A stretch of 64,000 bases of DNA, taken from the NCBI GenBank assembly GCA_025667525.1, contig CM046876.1, positions 82,749,512 through 82,813,511 of the forward strand, written 5' to 3'. Below are positions 45,546 to 55,652 of this stretch, one piece after another; within the stretch, counting starts at the first letter, position 1; each line of letters begins with the position of its first letter. The notes beneath the pieces were generated by a model. The model ran no database searches, was not told the origin of the DNA, and saw only the letters and a list, made by a program, of their open reading frames with translations. The translations under genes were made by a program, and so were the position numbers. This DNA comes from Glebionis coronaria. Lineage: Eukaryota > Streptophyta > Magnoliopsida > Asterales > Asteraceae.

Positions 45546-47560
45546 AAAATCACATGTGATTCTCGAAAAATTACATGTGATTCTCGAAAACTCATGTTTG
45601 ATTTATTATTTTAAAAATCACATTTGAATTTGTAATGTCACATGCGATTTGTGAAAATCACGTGTATTTTTTTTGACGAGAATTTCAACATTATAAAATC
45701 GTTAAAAGTATATGAAAATAACCGTCTATTAAATGACAAAAATATTTTCGTTATTACTTTAAAATCACATGTGATTTATGTGAATTACACTAAAATGTTT
45801 GAATCACATGTAATTTTGTCAATATATTAAAATGTTTATTGCCATTTATATAAAATATGTTCATTTTACCGGGGTGGAGTCCCTTTACCCAAGAAAAATA
45901 TATGTAAAACAAATTTGCTTCTGAATTACATGTGATTCGCTGATAATTACATGTGATTTTGCTTGCATTACATGTGATTCAAGCATTCCGAAACCGTAAA
46001 TTTTCTAACAAACCCACATTAGATGAATCACATGTGATTTTTCGAATCATGTATTATCTGTTTTCATTTATGTAAAATATGTAAAACAAATTGACTTCTA
46101 AATTATATGTGATTTTGTTTGAATCACATGTAATTCTTCTTGAATCGCATGTGATTCGGTGATAATTACATATGATTTTGATTGCATTACATATGATTCA
46201 AACATTTCGAAACCTTAACTTTTTCTAACAAACCCACTTTAGATGAATCACATGTGATTTTTTTAATTATGTATTATCTGTTTTCATTTATGTAAAACAT
46301 ATAGAACAAATTGGCTTCTAAATTACATGTGATTTTGTTTGAATCACATGTAATTCTGCTTGAATTGCATGCGATTCTGTAATAATTACATATGATTTTG
46401 CTTGTATTACATGTGATTCAAGCATTCTGAAACCTTAACTTCTTCTAACAAACCCAATTTATATGAATCACATGTGATTTTTTTAATCACATGTAATCTT
46501 GTTAATATATTAAATTGTCTGTTTGAATTACATGTAACTCGATGATAATTACATATGATTTTGCTTGCATTGAATCACATGTAATTCGATGATAATTACA
46601 TGTGATTTTGCTTGCATTACATGTGATTCAAACATTTCAAAACCTTAACTTCTTCTAACAATTCTACTTTAGATGAATCACATGTGTTTTTGTTTGAATC
46701 ACATGTGATTTTGTCAATATATAAAAATGTTTTGTTGTCATTCATATAAAATATAGAAAGTAAACTGGCTTCTGAATTACATGTGATTTTGTATTGATCA
46801 TATGTAATTTTACTTGAATCTCTATGTGTTTTTACATGTGATTCATGTAAAATATATAAAGCAAATTTTCTTTTGAATTAGTTATGAGTTTATTTTAATC
46901 ACATGTAATTCTGCTTAAATTACATGTGATTTAATGATAATTAAATGTGATTGATCCGAATAACAAGTTACTTATACTAAATCTAAAATCAAAATTTTCG
47001 CAAAACCGTAAGTAATTTTTTCAAACACTTGTGATTTGTGTCATGATTTTTACCAAATCACATGTGATTTGTGATAAAATTTCTTTTTAATGATACGTAC
47101 TTCTATATACTTTCGACGATTTTATAGTTTTCGCACTCACGAATCACATGTAATTTATTACTTTATAAAGCACACGTGAATTTGTAAAATCATTTACAAT
47201 TTAAGGATTTCTGAAATCACACGTGATTTGTTACTTTAATATCACATGTAAATTTATGAAATCACATGCGATATATGGAATCACACATGCATTTTAGAAT
47301 TACAAATCACAATTAATTTTACAAATTACTAGTGATTTTACAAATTATGTGTAATTTTTTTGACGAAAATTTCAACAAAAAATCATCGAAGCTAATATGA
47401 AAAAGCTAGTGGCGTAACTTGTTACGTGTTTACATTCGACTATGTAAATAGTTACACTAATAAATAATAATAAAAGTTATTTATTTATTTTGTAAAAAAA
47501 TTTAATTTTTTTTTTAAAAAAATCACACGTAATTTTTCCGAATCACATGTGATTTTTATA
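45540..47560. repeat. AATCACATGTGATT palindromic satellite
   Basis: The 14-mer AATCACATGTGATT equals its own complement. It and near variants (ATTACATGTGATT, AATCACATGTAATT, ATTACATATGATT) occur more than 30 times in 2 kb. A higher-order unit is clear: the AACAAACCCA..TT.GATGAATCACATGTG block occurs near 46007, 46227, 46447 and, changed, 46657, giving spacings of about 220, 220 and 210 bases. The CACATGTG core is also an E-box (CANNTG). The outer parts of the array are more degenerate. Confidence 0.92.
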
Positions 47561-47715
47561 GTCGAAAATCGCAATAATAAAAAATCGTTAAAAATATATC
47601 AAAGTGCCTATCTACTGAAAGATAAGAATTTTTTCGTCGCAACGGTGTATTTTTCATAATCTAACGATTTATCGTTTGGAAGATACGATGTTCTTAAGAA
47701 AAATGTGAAATATAA
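47560..47715 (-). repeat. Right arm of the inverted repeat around the palindromic array
   Basis: Complement of 45390-45545. It runs directly into the outer terminal repeat of the element. Confidence 0.65.
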
Positions 47716-47737
47716 GTTTTTATTTTTTGATGGAAAA

Positions 47738-47802
47738 AATGAATGGTTGAGATTGCTTCCTTCCTTATTTTTTGGATGCACATTCTATGAGGATCTCACC
47801 TC
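47738..47802 (-). repeat. Right inverted repeat of the RT element
   Basis: Contains GAGATTGCTTCC and TTTTTTGGATGCAC, the complement of the left terminal repeat, and ends GATCTCACCTC before the direct repeat AAAATTACAA. Confidence 0.6.
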
Positions 47803-47812
47803 AAAATTACAA

Positions 47813-48995
47813 ATCTATACTAAAACATTTTAGTATCTCTATTCATTAAATTTTAAGTAGTACAATTTTTAAAGCATATGATACAATCTAAAAATGCATA
47901 AAACTTAATCTTAAGTAATAATACTCACAAACCTTTCATCTATTAAATGTCTTTTAAATTTTTAAAATTTAATCAATACACATTAAAACATAAGGTACAA
48001 TACAAACTAATTAAATACATTAATTAATGTTAACAATTGATAATTCAAATTGTTTTGGACCCATAAGATCGGGGAGAACAAGTGCATCAGACCGGATTCT
48101 AATCATTCTTTTTAGCTAATCAAATCGTTATTGTTATTTTTTTTCTTGAACTTTGATTACTGAGTATCCGCAGCTACAACGCGCGCGTACCCTACTAATT
48201 ATAATTAACTTATGAAAAGTTTTTACTTTTTCTTGATGGTTTATAAAACAATTGTGTGTGCGTAACGGTAGCAATGTTAAATCATATATTTGGTGTGATG
48301 ATGGACCCTTTTATCATGCATGCTCTCGGGTTTAAACCGTTGCATGAATATCTCCGTTAAGTTTTTTTTTTTAATGTCCTGTAATAGATTTTTAGGTAGT
48401 TTGTTAGGAATGTTTTCTCTAAATCATCACAGCTATCTATGGACTATGATGGCAGCTTGTCAAATCATAACAGAGGTGATAAATATTGTATATTTTGTTA
48501 ATTGTAGGTATTTTATTAGTTTTTTTTTTAAAATAGATAACATTTTTTGCCTATCCATTATTATTAATAAGTTCAACAGATATATGCAAAACATTAGATA
48601 AGTTCAATGGGCATATGCAAAATACTAAATTAGACACTCGACGGATCTTTATATTTAATGTTTTTTTCCTCGACTTTTAAATAAGAATTATTTTTTACTT
48701 TTTTTTATATTTTTATATGTTTTTCTTCCCGCTTTAGCATGCGCCCATTTGGCCCGCTCTCATTTAGTCTGCCTGCCCGTTTAGCCCGCCGTCCATTTAA
48801 CTCATCGCCCGTTTAGCCCCACCCGTGCCTGCCCGCCCCGTCCTGCCCATTTTGCCACCTTTTTATTTTACCGTAACATTTTAATAAAAATAAACTTTTT
48901 AAAATTTAAATTTAACCATTTTGTCCCTATAAAACCCATATATACAACCATTTTTCAAACACATAAAAATAACACTTCTTCAAATTACAAGTCGT
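47813..48995. other. AT-rich DNA with Helitron-like end and GCCC-rich repeat
   Basis: No supported gene. It includes the Helitron-like end at 48165-48197 and a GCCC-rich patch at about 48728-48856, where GCCCGTTTAGCCC or GCCCATTT words repeat. Such patches are common subterminal sequence in plant non-autonomous DNA transposons. TATA-like CCTATAAAACCC (48927-48938) precedes the Harbinger remnant. Confidence 0.5.
48165..48197 (+). mobile_element. Possible Helitron 3' end
   Basis: ACTGAGTATCCGCAGC...GCGCGCGTACCC forms a weak hairpin, followed by TACTAA and T, fitting the CTRR-T rule. Similar ends lie at 58640-58675 and 58786-58821. Confidence 0.45.
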
Positions 48996-50060
48996 ATGAA
49001 TTATTTTCCGACTCTTTCGACACTGAGGATGAAGTTACTAGTGAGCTTGCGGTATTTACGGAAGCTTGTCAAGCGGCTTACGAAGCATCAAACCCTCCAA
49101 TCTAACGAAGCTACTAGAGATTATGACGGTGCGCATAATCGTATAGTGGCGGCTTATTTTTCTGATGGGCCACAGTATGACGAGGAGACATTCCGCACTC
49201 GATTCCGAATGGATGGAGAATTATTCTTACGAGTTGTTCGTGAGGTAACCAATAACTATCCTTATTTTTGAAACTCGGTTGATTGTCCAGTACGAAATTG
49301 TCTTTCGCCATTTTTAAGTGCACTTCCGCTATTCGTCAAATGGTGTACGGGACCGTTCCTGATGCTCTTGACGAATATTTGCAAATGGGTGCGACAACAG
49401 CCCGCCAATGTTTCCTGGGATGATATGAAGTATCGATTGTATATATTAACCGTGGGTGAATTGTCCTGTTGCATATAAAGCTCAATTTTGTAGAGGTGAT
49501 CATGGGTAAACTCCTTTTATTGTATTGGAATCGATCGTCTCTCAAGACTTATGGATTTGGCATGCGTTATTTGGTATAGCCGGGATGAATAACGACGTGC
49601 ATGTTTTACGTCAATCACCTATTTTCAATGATCTTAAATCAGGGAAAGCACCAGATGTGGATTCGTGGCTAATAACGTGTATTATTCGTGGGGATATTAT
49701 CTTACTGACGGAATATATCCGAAATGATCGGTTTTTATTAAGTCTATAAAAAATACGAGGATGAATGATCAGAAACGGATATTGTATAAAACGAAGCATG
49801 AAGCATCAAGAAAAGATGTGCAACGAGCATTCGGTGTATTGAAAAAGAAATGAAAACTAATTAAACACCCGACCTAAGGAATGTCAAGACGTATACTATC
49901 AAATGTAATGTACACATGCATCATATTACACAATATGATAATTTAACACAACGGGGCAACAATGTCTCCCACATTTTATCCCGACGAACAACATGGTGGT
50001 TAAGATCCGGTAAATACATGAAGAATTGCTGGAAATTACTCGAGAGATAATCAGCGAAAC
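48996..50060 (+). pseudogene. PIF/Harbinger transposase remnant
   Basis: Pieces of a DDE transposase in order: GAHNRIVAAYFSDGPQYDEETFRTRFRM (49127 onward), AIRQMVYGTVPDALDEYLQMG with TARQCF in a second frame (about 49333-49420), SQDLWIWHALFGIAGMNNDVHVLRQSPIF (49531 onward), YYLTDGIYPKW in another frame, KHEASRKDVQRAFGVLKKK and CIILHNMI (about 49915). The segment that should hold the first catalytic Asp is missing between the second and third pieces. Stops and frameshifts abound, so it is inactive. The related host HARBI1-like family is excluded only by its decay. Confidence 0.88.
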
Positions 50061-50499
50061 AAGTCATCTACACCTAAAGGTCGATCTAGTATAACACATT
50101 TGGAATAATCGTAATTAATTGTAATGTTTTTATTTTATTTGAATTATTATGTAATATTTTTATTTATTTATTTAATGTAATGTTTTTAGTTATTAAAAAA
50201 ATTGAACTTGATTGCCTTGTTATGAAAACATATCGCCTGTAGGTCACTAGAGAGAGAAAACTAATGTGGCAGAAAAATGTAGATTACTGATAATCACTGT
50301 GGATAGCCTTAAAAAATCGCTTAGTTAACTACAAAGTAACACCCAATACCGTTTAGGACAGTGTATGGGGAGGTTGAAGCGTAGACAACCATACCCCTAC
50401 CTAAGGTAGAGAGGCTGGTTCGATTTTATCAAAGATAGAAAATAACCTCCGACTTTGCGAGGAGTGAAGATCAAATCCTTGACCTCTCTCTAAAGCAAG
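50061..50499. other. Spacer after Harbinger remnant
   Basis: No gene. GATAATCACTGTGGATAGCCTTA (about 50290-50312) resembles a Harbinger terminal repeat followed by TTA. I could not find its partner on the left. Confidence 0.4.
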
Positions 50500-51244
50500 G
50501 CTGTCAAGATCGCGATCCTGCCTGAGATCGTTTATGTCTTTGCAAGATCGAGATCGTAAGATCCTACCAATGTATCATGTTCTGTAAGCAATTGATAAAC
50601 GAGTCAATTTTTTTTATTTCTACTCACCATCAAAGATAAATTTGTATAATATCGGCTTGAAAATGTCAAAATTCAAATTTACAATAACAAACTAAAAGTA
50701 AAAAACAAAAAAATCGTCTCAGTCATCACATTAATTATTACATAACATGCGTGTATACGTCTAAAAATAAAGTACATCATTACTATCACTATAATTAAGT
50801 TATCTAAATTGATACTTAAAGGTTAATAGTTAAAAATTTGAAAAGGTAAAAGAAAAAACAACAATTACATGTAAGAAACTTTTCAGGTAATAAGAACATG
50901 AGAAGAATCTTAATTTGTTTAATGTAATTTAGATTTGGAGAAAGATAATTATGTTTATTGTTTAGAAAATATGGAAATGAAACGTTAATACTTGTTAGTG
51001 AGATAAACGGACTCGTATTTATCTTTTTTTGAGCCTAAAAAATGATGAGTTAGTAAGTATGTAAGTGAGTAAGTTAGTAACTTGGTAATTTGTTAAACTC
51101 GTATCGACACGCGATCTTACGTGCGATCCTACACCGATCTTACGATCCTAAATCTGATGCGATTCTACACCGATTTTACACGATTTTATCATGTGGGAAC
51201 GTAAGATCGTATGATCTTACGTATAAACTCGCGAGTTTGACAGC
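50500..51244. mobile_element. GATC-rich non-autonomous DNA transposon
   Basis: It starts GCTGTCAAGATCGCGATCC and ends, read backwards, GCTGTCAAACTCGCGAG. Both subterminal regions are full of GATCTTACGATC-like palindromic words (CAAGATCGAGATCGTAAGATCC, AAGATCGTATGATCTTACG). Flanks TAAAGCAAG and TAAAACAAG (displaced by four bases on the right) may be a decayed 9-bp duplication. No gene inside 745 bp. Confidence 0.65.
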
Positions 51245-51958
51245 TACTTTAAAACAAGAGTGATAACCAATTGATATAACCTTCCTAATTTGCACTTAAC
51301 TACAAAAATTTGAAAATAGAAACCTAATTTGAATAGTGAATTTGAGAAGATCGGCTCGTTTTGGCAGTTTCACTCATATTTTGAACACTCTATGCATAAA
51401 GCTTACCAACATATAAGTCAAATAGTCATTTTTTAACAACCGAAAACATTATCACAATTTTATAACGAGAACCATTGCCATATATATGTTAAAGAATTGA
51501 AATCTCTGAAATTAAATTCTTGACATCCACGAAATTATTATCACAAAACAAAACGTAATACATTACAAAACATGGTTCGTAATTTTTTTTTTCGAGGGTT
51601 ACCTGCTGTCACACGGATATTAAAGACAAAATAAACACAGGATGGTATTAATCAGCTTTACTATACTATGAACTCGTATAAACTTGAGTCATAATTTAAC
51701 TTGAACAAACTCTACATAAGAGAACTGCTTAAACTAAGCAATAAAACCATATATGGTTCATATATGATCAATGGTTTTGACAAACTAGACTCATGTAATC
51801 CCTGTCAAGCTATGTGTAGTTTCCCTCAAGATAATGGAAATGGGACAGACTCTTTATATATATGTCTGTACGGTTTTTCTACAGTTCAACCAGAAAACTG
51901 CAAAAGTTAAGAAACCTTATGCATGTTATGTATAGTAATATAAAGCCAAGAGTTTAAG
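51245..51958. other. Region 3' of the ERF gene
   Basis: AT-rich. No gene supported; the 69-codon plus frame at 51701-51910 has no recognisable feature. It probably contains the ERF 3' UTR. Confidence 0.4.
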
Positions 51959-51961
51959 TTA

Positions 51962-52654
51962 TCATGGATTATAGAAACTGGGCTCGAAGTTATCCCATAT
52001 GAAGCTACTACCACCTTGAGATGCATTAGACACGCCATCATCCCATGCAGGATACTGAAACAAGCTTTCACTCGTGTCAAACACCCTATGACCTTCATCA
52101 TTACGCGGACCAGCTTGTTCTGACGATCCGTGCGGTTCATTGAGCAAAGGCTTAACTTCTTGTTCTACACATGTCTCCAAAGATAGGAGTGGGATTTGTT
52201 TTTCTTCTTTAATGAAAAGATCCGGGAAATTGAGTTTTGCTTTGTTTCCCCTCAACTTGAAAGCCTCGTGATCATATGCTAAAGCGGCTTGATAAGCATT
52301 CTCAAATGTTCCTAACCAACGTCTACTTCTACTATGAGGGAGACGTATTTCTGCTACCCATTTTCCCCATTGGCGTTGCCTAACCCCTCTATATAGCTTT
52401 GGTACTGCAGGCTGTTGGTTATGTAGGTGGCGTTCCGGTTCCTTATTCTCTGATCTGAAAGATATCATATGTTGATTCTTTGATGATTGCGATTGAGACA
52501 TGGACTGCGGATTATCATCTAGAGAAAAAGGAAACACAAATTTCGAATGAGAATGTTGTTCTGGCGTTTTGATCTTCTTATGCTGACATACTGCTTTGCG
52601 TTTGTTTTTGCCCGAGCTAGAAGAAGTGTCAGCAAGATCAGCTACCTTTTTCAT
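51962..52654 (-). CDS. AP2/ERF-family transcription factor (230 aa, intact)
   Basis: A nuclear DNA-binding regulator. The single AP2 domain spans about residues 88-145 ([50 protein letters not shown]) and is complete. The WVAEIRLP version is closer to DREB-type (A-6-like) than to classical ERF (WAAEIRDP) domains, so the subgroup assignment is tentative. A basic patch GKNKRK near residue 15 may be a nuclear signal. The C-terminus is acidic and aromatic ([15 protein letters not shown]), suggesting activation. The start is the first ATG of the frame (52652-52654). A single exon is normal for this family. It is the only ordinary host gene seen here. Confidence 0.93.
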   Translation of the reverse strand: MKKVADLADTSSSSGKNKRKAVCQHKKIKTPEQHSHSKFVFPFSLDDNPQSMSQSQSSKNQHMISFRSENKEPERHLHNQQPAVPKLYRGVRQRQWGKWVAEIRLPHSRSRRWLGTFENAYQAALAYDHEAFKLRGNKAKLNFPDLFIKEEKQIPLLSLETCVEQEVKPLLNEPHGSSEQAGPRNDEGHRVFDTSESLFQYPAWDDGVSNASQGGSSFIWDNFEPSFYNP

Positions 52655-52707
52655 CGTTCTATTAGAACATCACAACAAACTCCATATCAAATTAACCCAT
52701 TTTCACG

Positions 52708-52716
52708 GTTTATAAA
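52708..52716 (-). promoter_or_regulatory. Possible TATA box of the ERF gene
   Basis: The minus strand reads GATTTATAAACC about 55 bases before the ATG. It would leave a short leader. Other AT-rich sites nearby could serve. Confidence 0.3.
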
Positions 52717-55637
52717 TCTATAATTGAAATAGTTGAAGGTATAAATGCCCTTTCGCAGGCTTGATGGCTAGGAATACCTCCATCTATGGTGTTATTCATT
52801 GCACGCATGCTAGATGTCGAAATAGTCAGGAAGTATGTCACTCTCATTGTCTCATAGGCATGCTTAAGGACTTTTGACTTTGTTACAAAAGGGGATTTCT
52901 TTATTATGATTTAGTGATGTTTCATTACATCAACTTCGTATCTTCGTATATACCATTTAAATATCAACTGCCTATAATTTGGTCAGCTGTACTACCACAA
53001 AATAACACTTGGGGGAGCACGAAATCGTATCAGAAAAACTATATCTTTTTGTTTTTCCAACAGAAAGGAAACAGACGTTTGGTCAATAGTATGTAGTTTT
53101 ATAGTTTTATACGCAAGCGTATCAATATGATCATTTTTCAAACACACAGATACACACGTGTGATCGATGACTGTTTCAAGAACTTTTTACTGAAAACTAC
53201 TGGCTAAGTTTCCATAAGTCTTCAAGGAAAACAAAGAACTTAGTAGTCCTTTCATGACAACATATTGCATACGCGAAAAAAGAGTCCGTATTTTGGTTTT
53301 TAACATCAATCTAAACTGACTTCTGGTGACAATTGGCAAAGGCTGTCTCTATAATGCCATTTGTGAATAAGGCAAGTGTTTAAACACGTTTTTTAGCATA
53401 TAAAATTGTAATAAAACTTACAACCTTATGACTCATGAGGGCCTAATTTTGGCAGGTTAGGCCAAACCGGCTTGATATAGATTCACACTAAATTGATTGA
53501 TATTCGGCTCCAGTTTACATAGTATTCCCTAATTTCACATAGTTACATCAGGGAATTTATGAAATTGGAGCCTAAACAATTGAATTTATGCCTGACGGCT
53601 GACTTAAAAAATGAAGGTGGTTAGTTCATATATATGAAAAAAGTCATTATGAAGTGAGTTTTCTCACAAAGTTGAACCAAATAACATATCTTTTTGATAG
53701 TCATACATTTACAGAAGTGAAAACTTACTATAATACGGATGGAAGATCCGCTCATGTTCTTATAAACATGTTAGCTAATGATTGAATAAGAATATATAAA
53801 AAGTCTTTTTTGAAGGAAAATCAAGGTTAATTTACATGTTTTTGTTCTCTCACAACTTTGATTTAACATGAGTTAGTATGTTAAATTAGTATTGAGCCCA
53901 TGACTGTATAAAGAGTCCAGTGGGCCGAGTGAAAATCTATATCTCAAACAAATAAACACTATTACATGATGAACAAAGTAATACAAGCATATAAAGTGCC
54001 TGCTTGGTATCTAAATATATTTTTAGGGGAATTGCAAATATACTAAGTGAAACTTGTTTATTTACATATATATATATATATATTACACATTACACATTTT
54101 AGACACTCTCTTTCATAAATGCAGAAGATTTAAGTAGTACATATAAAACCACATATTATACAACTTTTTAATGTATCAACTCAAATATATTTAAGTAGTA
54201 CAAGTTCAAAAGCCAACTGTATAAATGTTTTATCATACAATACTTACAACAAAATCAGTTACGAATTTGATTGACTACCGTAACCTTTTTTCCAGCTTTT
54301 GATTTCAAATCTTTTATACAGATAATTATAAGTTACATTCAAAAATTTAAATGTTTTACATCCTTATTTCTAACAGCCCCGTAATTTGTAACCAAACAAT
54401 TTAAATGCATTTACATCTTATTTATAATAGCCATGCAATTCGTAACCCATTTAAACCGTATTTGTAACATCACAAACTTATTTGGTATAGAAGACTCGAT
54501 TATAAATATACATAACACAAAAACACACATTCAGTTGCCCATAATATGTTTCTTTTAAATCTTTCCTCTTCACTCTTTATCAAAATTCCAACTACCACAA
54601 CAACTTTCTCAATTACCTATAATGTTTTTTAAATAATTAGTATAATCAAGATCACGTTAAGCATATTAACATTAATGTTTTCTGAATTGCATCAACATAA
54701 TCACTAACAACAACGGCAACATAGGCCCACACGTCATGACAAGCGCAACAACAATAATCGCAATACGGGTAGGATCAAACAAGCGAACACACAACACATA
54801 TTACAAAAAAGCATCATGATCAGCCGTGTGGGTCTAAAAAATACATGTGCGATACGAGAAACAGCCCCCGAATACTCTATGACTCATCTAGGGTTTGGTT
54901 GCCTGCTTTGAAGTTCACAACATAGGGCTGCCGACAGTTTTTTTAAATATTGGAGAGGACATAATTGACGATGTATGGTGGGATGGAGGCTTTCATGACG
55001 TATGGGAGTGAGGTTGTTGCTGGTTGGACTGTTTTTATGTTGTATAAAAGGGTTTAGAGTTTAAACGGAGACTAATGATACGACTATTAGTTAAGAACTT
55101 AAGACAATGTTACGGCTGCGGTAGAGAGTAATCTAGGGTTTGTGAGTGTTCATAGAAATTATTTTTTGAAGATCATTACGAATGGGCTTTTTGATGTTTT
55201 TTATTAACATGATATTGGGCTTTAACTAAATTATATATAAAAATCTTGGTCCATGCCATTAGATACTGCAAGTCTGCATTTATGTTATAAATTTTTTCTT
55301 AAATAGTATAGGTTTTAAAATTTTAGTCTTTTAACATTTTTTATTAATATATGTCAACAAAAAATTTGTTTATGCTTATTTAAAGTTTTTGAAAATGGTA
55401 TATCATAAAATATCTATCATTTGTGTATGTATATTAGTAAAAGCTTAGTGAAATTATAATCATTTGCTAAATAATTCGATTGAAAAGAATTATCCACGTC
55501 AATGTAGGAACATTTTCAAATAATTTACAAGGTATGAAAACATGTAAAATATTAAGTATGTAAATGTTTACATGTTATATAATGTGACAAATAATACGTA
55601 ACATCTACTTATTAACAAGTGCATTTCACCATCAATC
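52717..55637. other. ERF upstream region and AT-rich intergenic DNA
   Basis: About 2.9 kb without a gene I can support. Two TCTAGGGTTTG telo-box-like motifs lie at about 54888-54898 and 55131-55141, with TGTATAAAAGGG between them (55034-55045). These look promoter-like, but no gene follows. Confidence 0.4.
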
Positions 55638-55652
55638 AACACAACCTCGCAA
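55638..55652. repeat. Left target duplication of the LINE
   Basis: AACACAACCTCGCAA, matching 58473-58487 at 14 of 15 bases. Confidence 0.85.

Larger units (their letters stand above)
41719..47802 (+). mobile_element. Inverted-repeat element carrying an RT-endonuclease gene (6.1 kb)
   Basis: The ends are imperfect inverted repeats: at left GGATCATGCATCCAAAAAAG...GGAAGCAATCTC (41735-41772), at right the complement around 47750-47792 (GTGCATCCAAAAAATAAGG, GGAAGCAATCTCAACC). Over 59 positions about 46 match by eye; the outermost 16 bp match less well, and both ends start GA. The 10-bp direct repeat AAAATTACAA lies immediately outside both ends (41709-41718 and 47803-47812), a size close to the 9-bp duplication of Mutator-like elements. 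Inside are one intact gene (42117-45323) and a palindromic satellite. No transposase is present. That the whole unit moved as one is inference. Confidence 0.55.

Noticed and set aside
45540..47560. CRISPR-like array
   Set aside because: The repeat is a palindrome with variable spacing in plant nuclear DNA, with no uniform spacers and no cas genes.
41719..47802. Calling the RT unit a standard non-LTR retrotransposon insertion
   Set aside because: There is no poly(A) tail or simple-repeat 3' end after the gene. The flanks are inverted repeats instead.
48320..48601. 93-codon plus-strand frame
   Set aside because: AT-rich sequence with no motif, no conserved domain that I recognise and no convincing neighbours.
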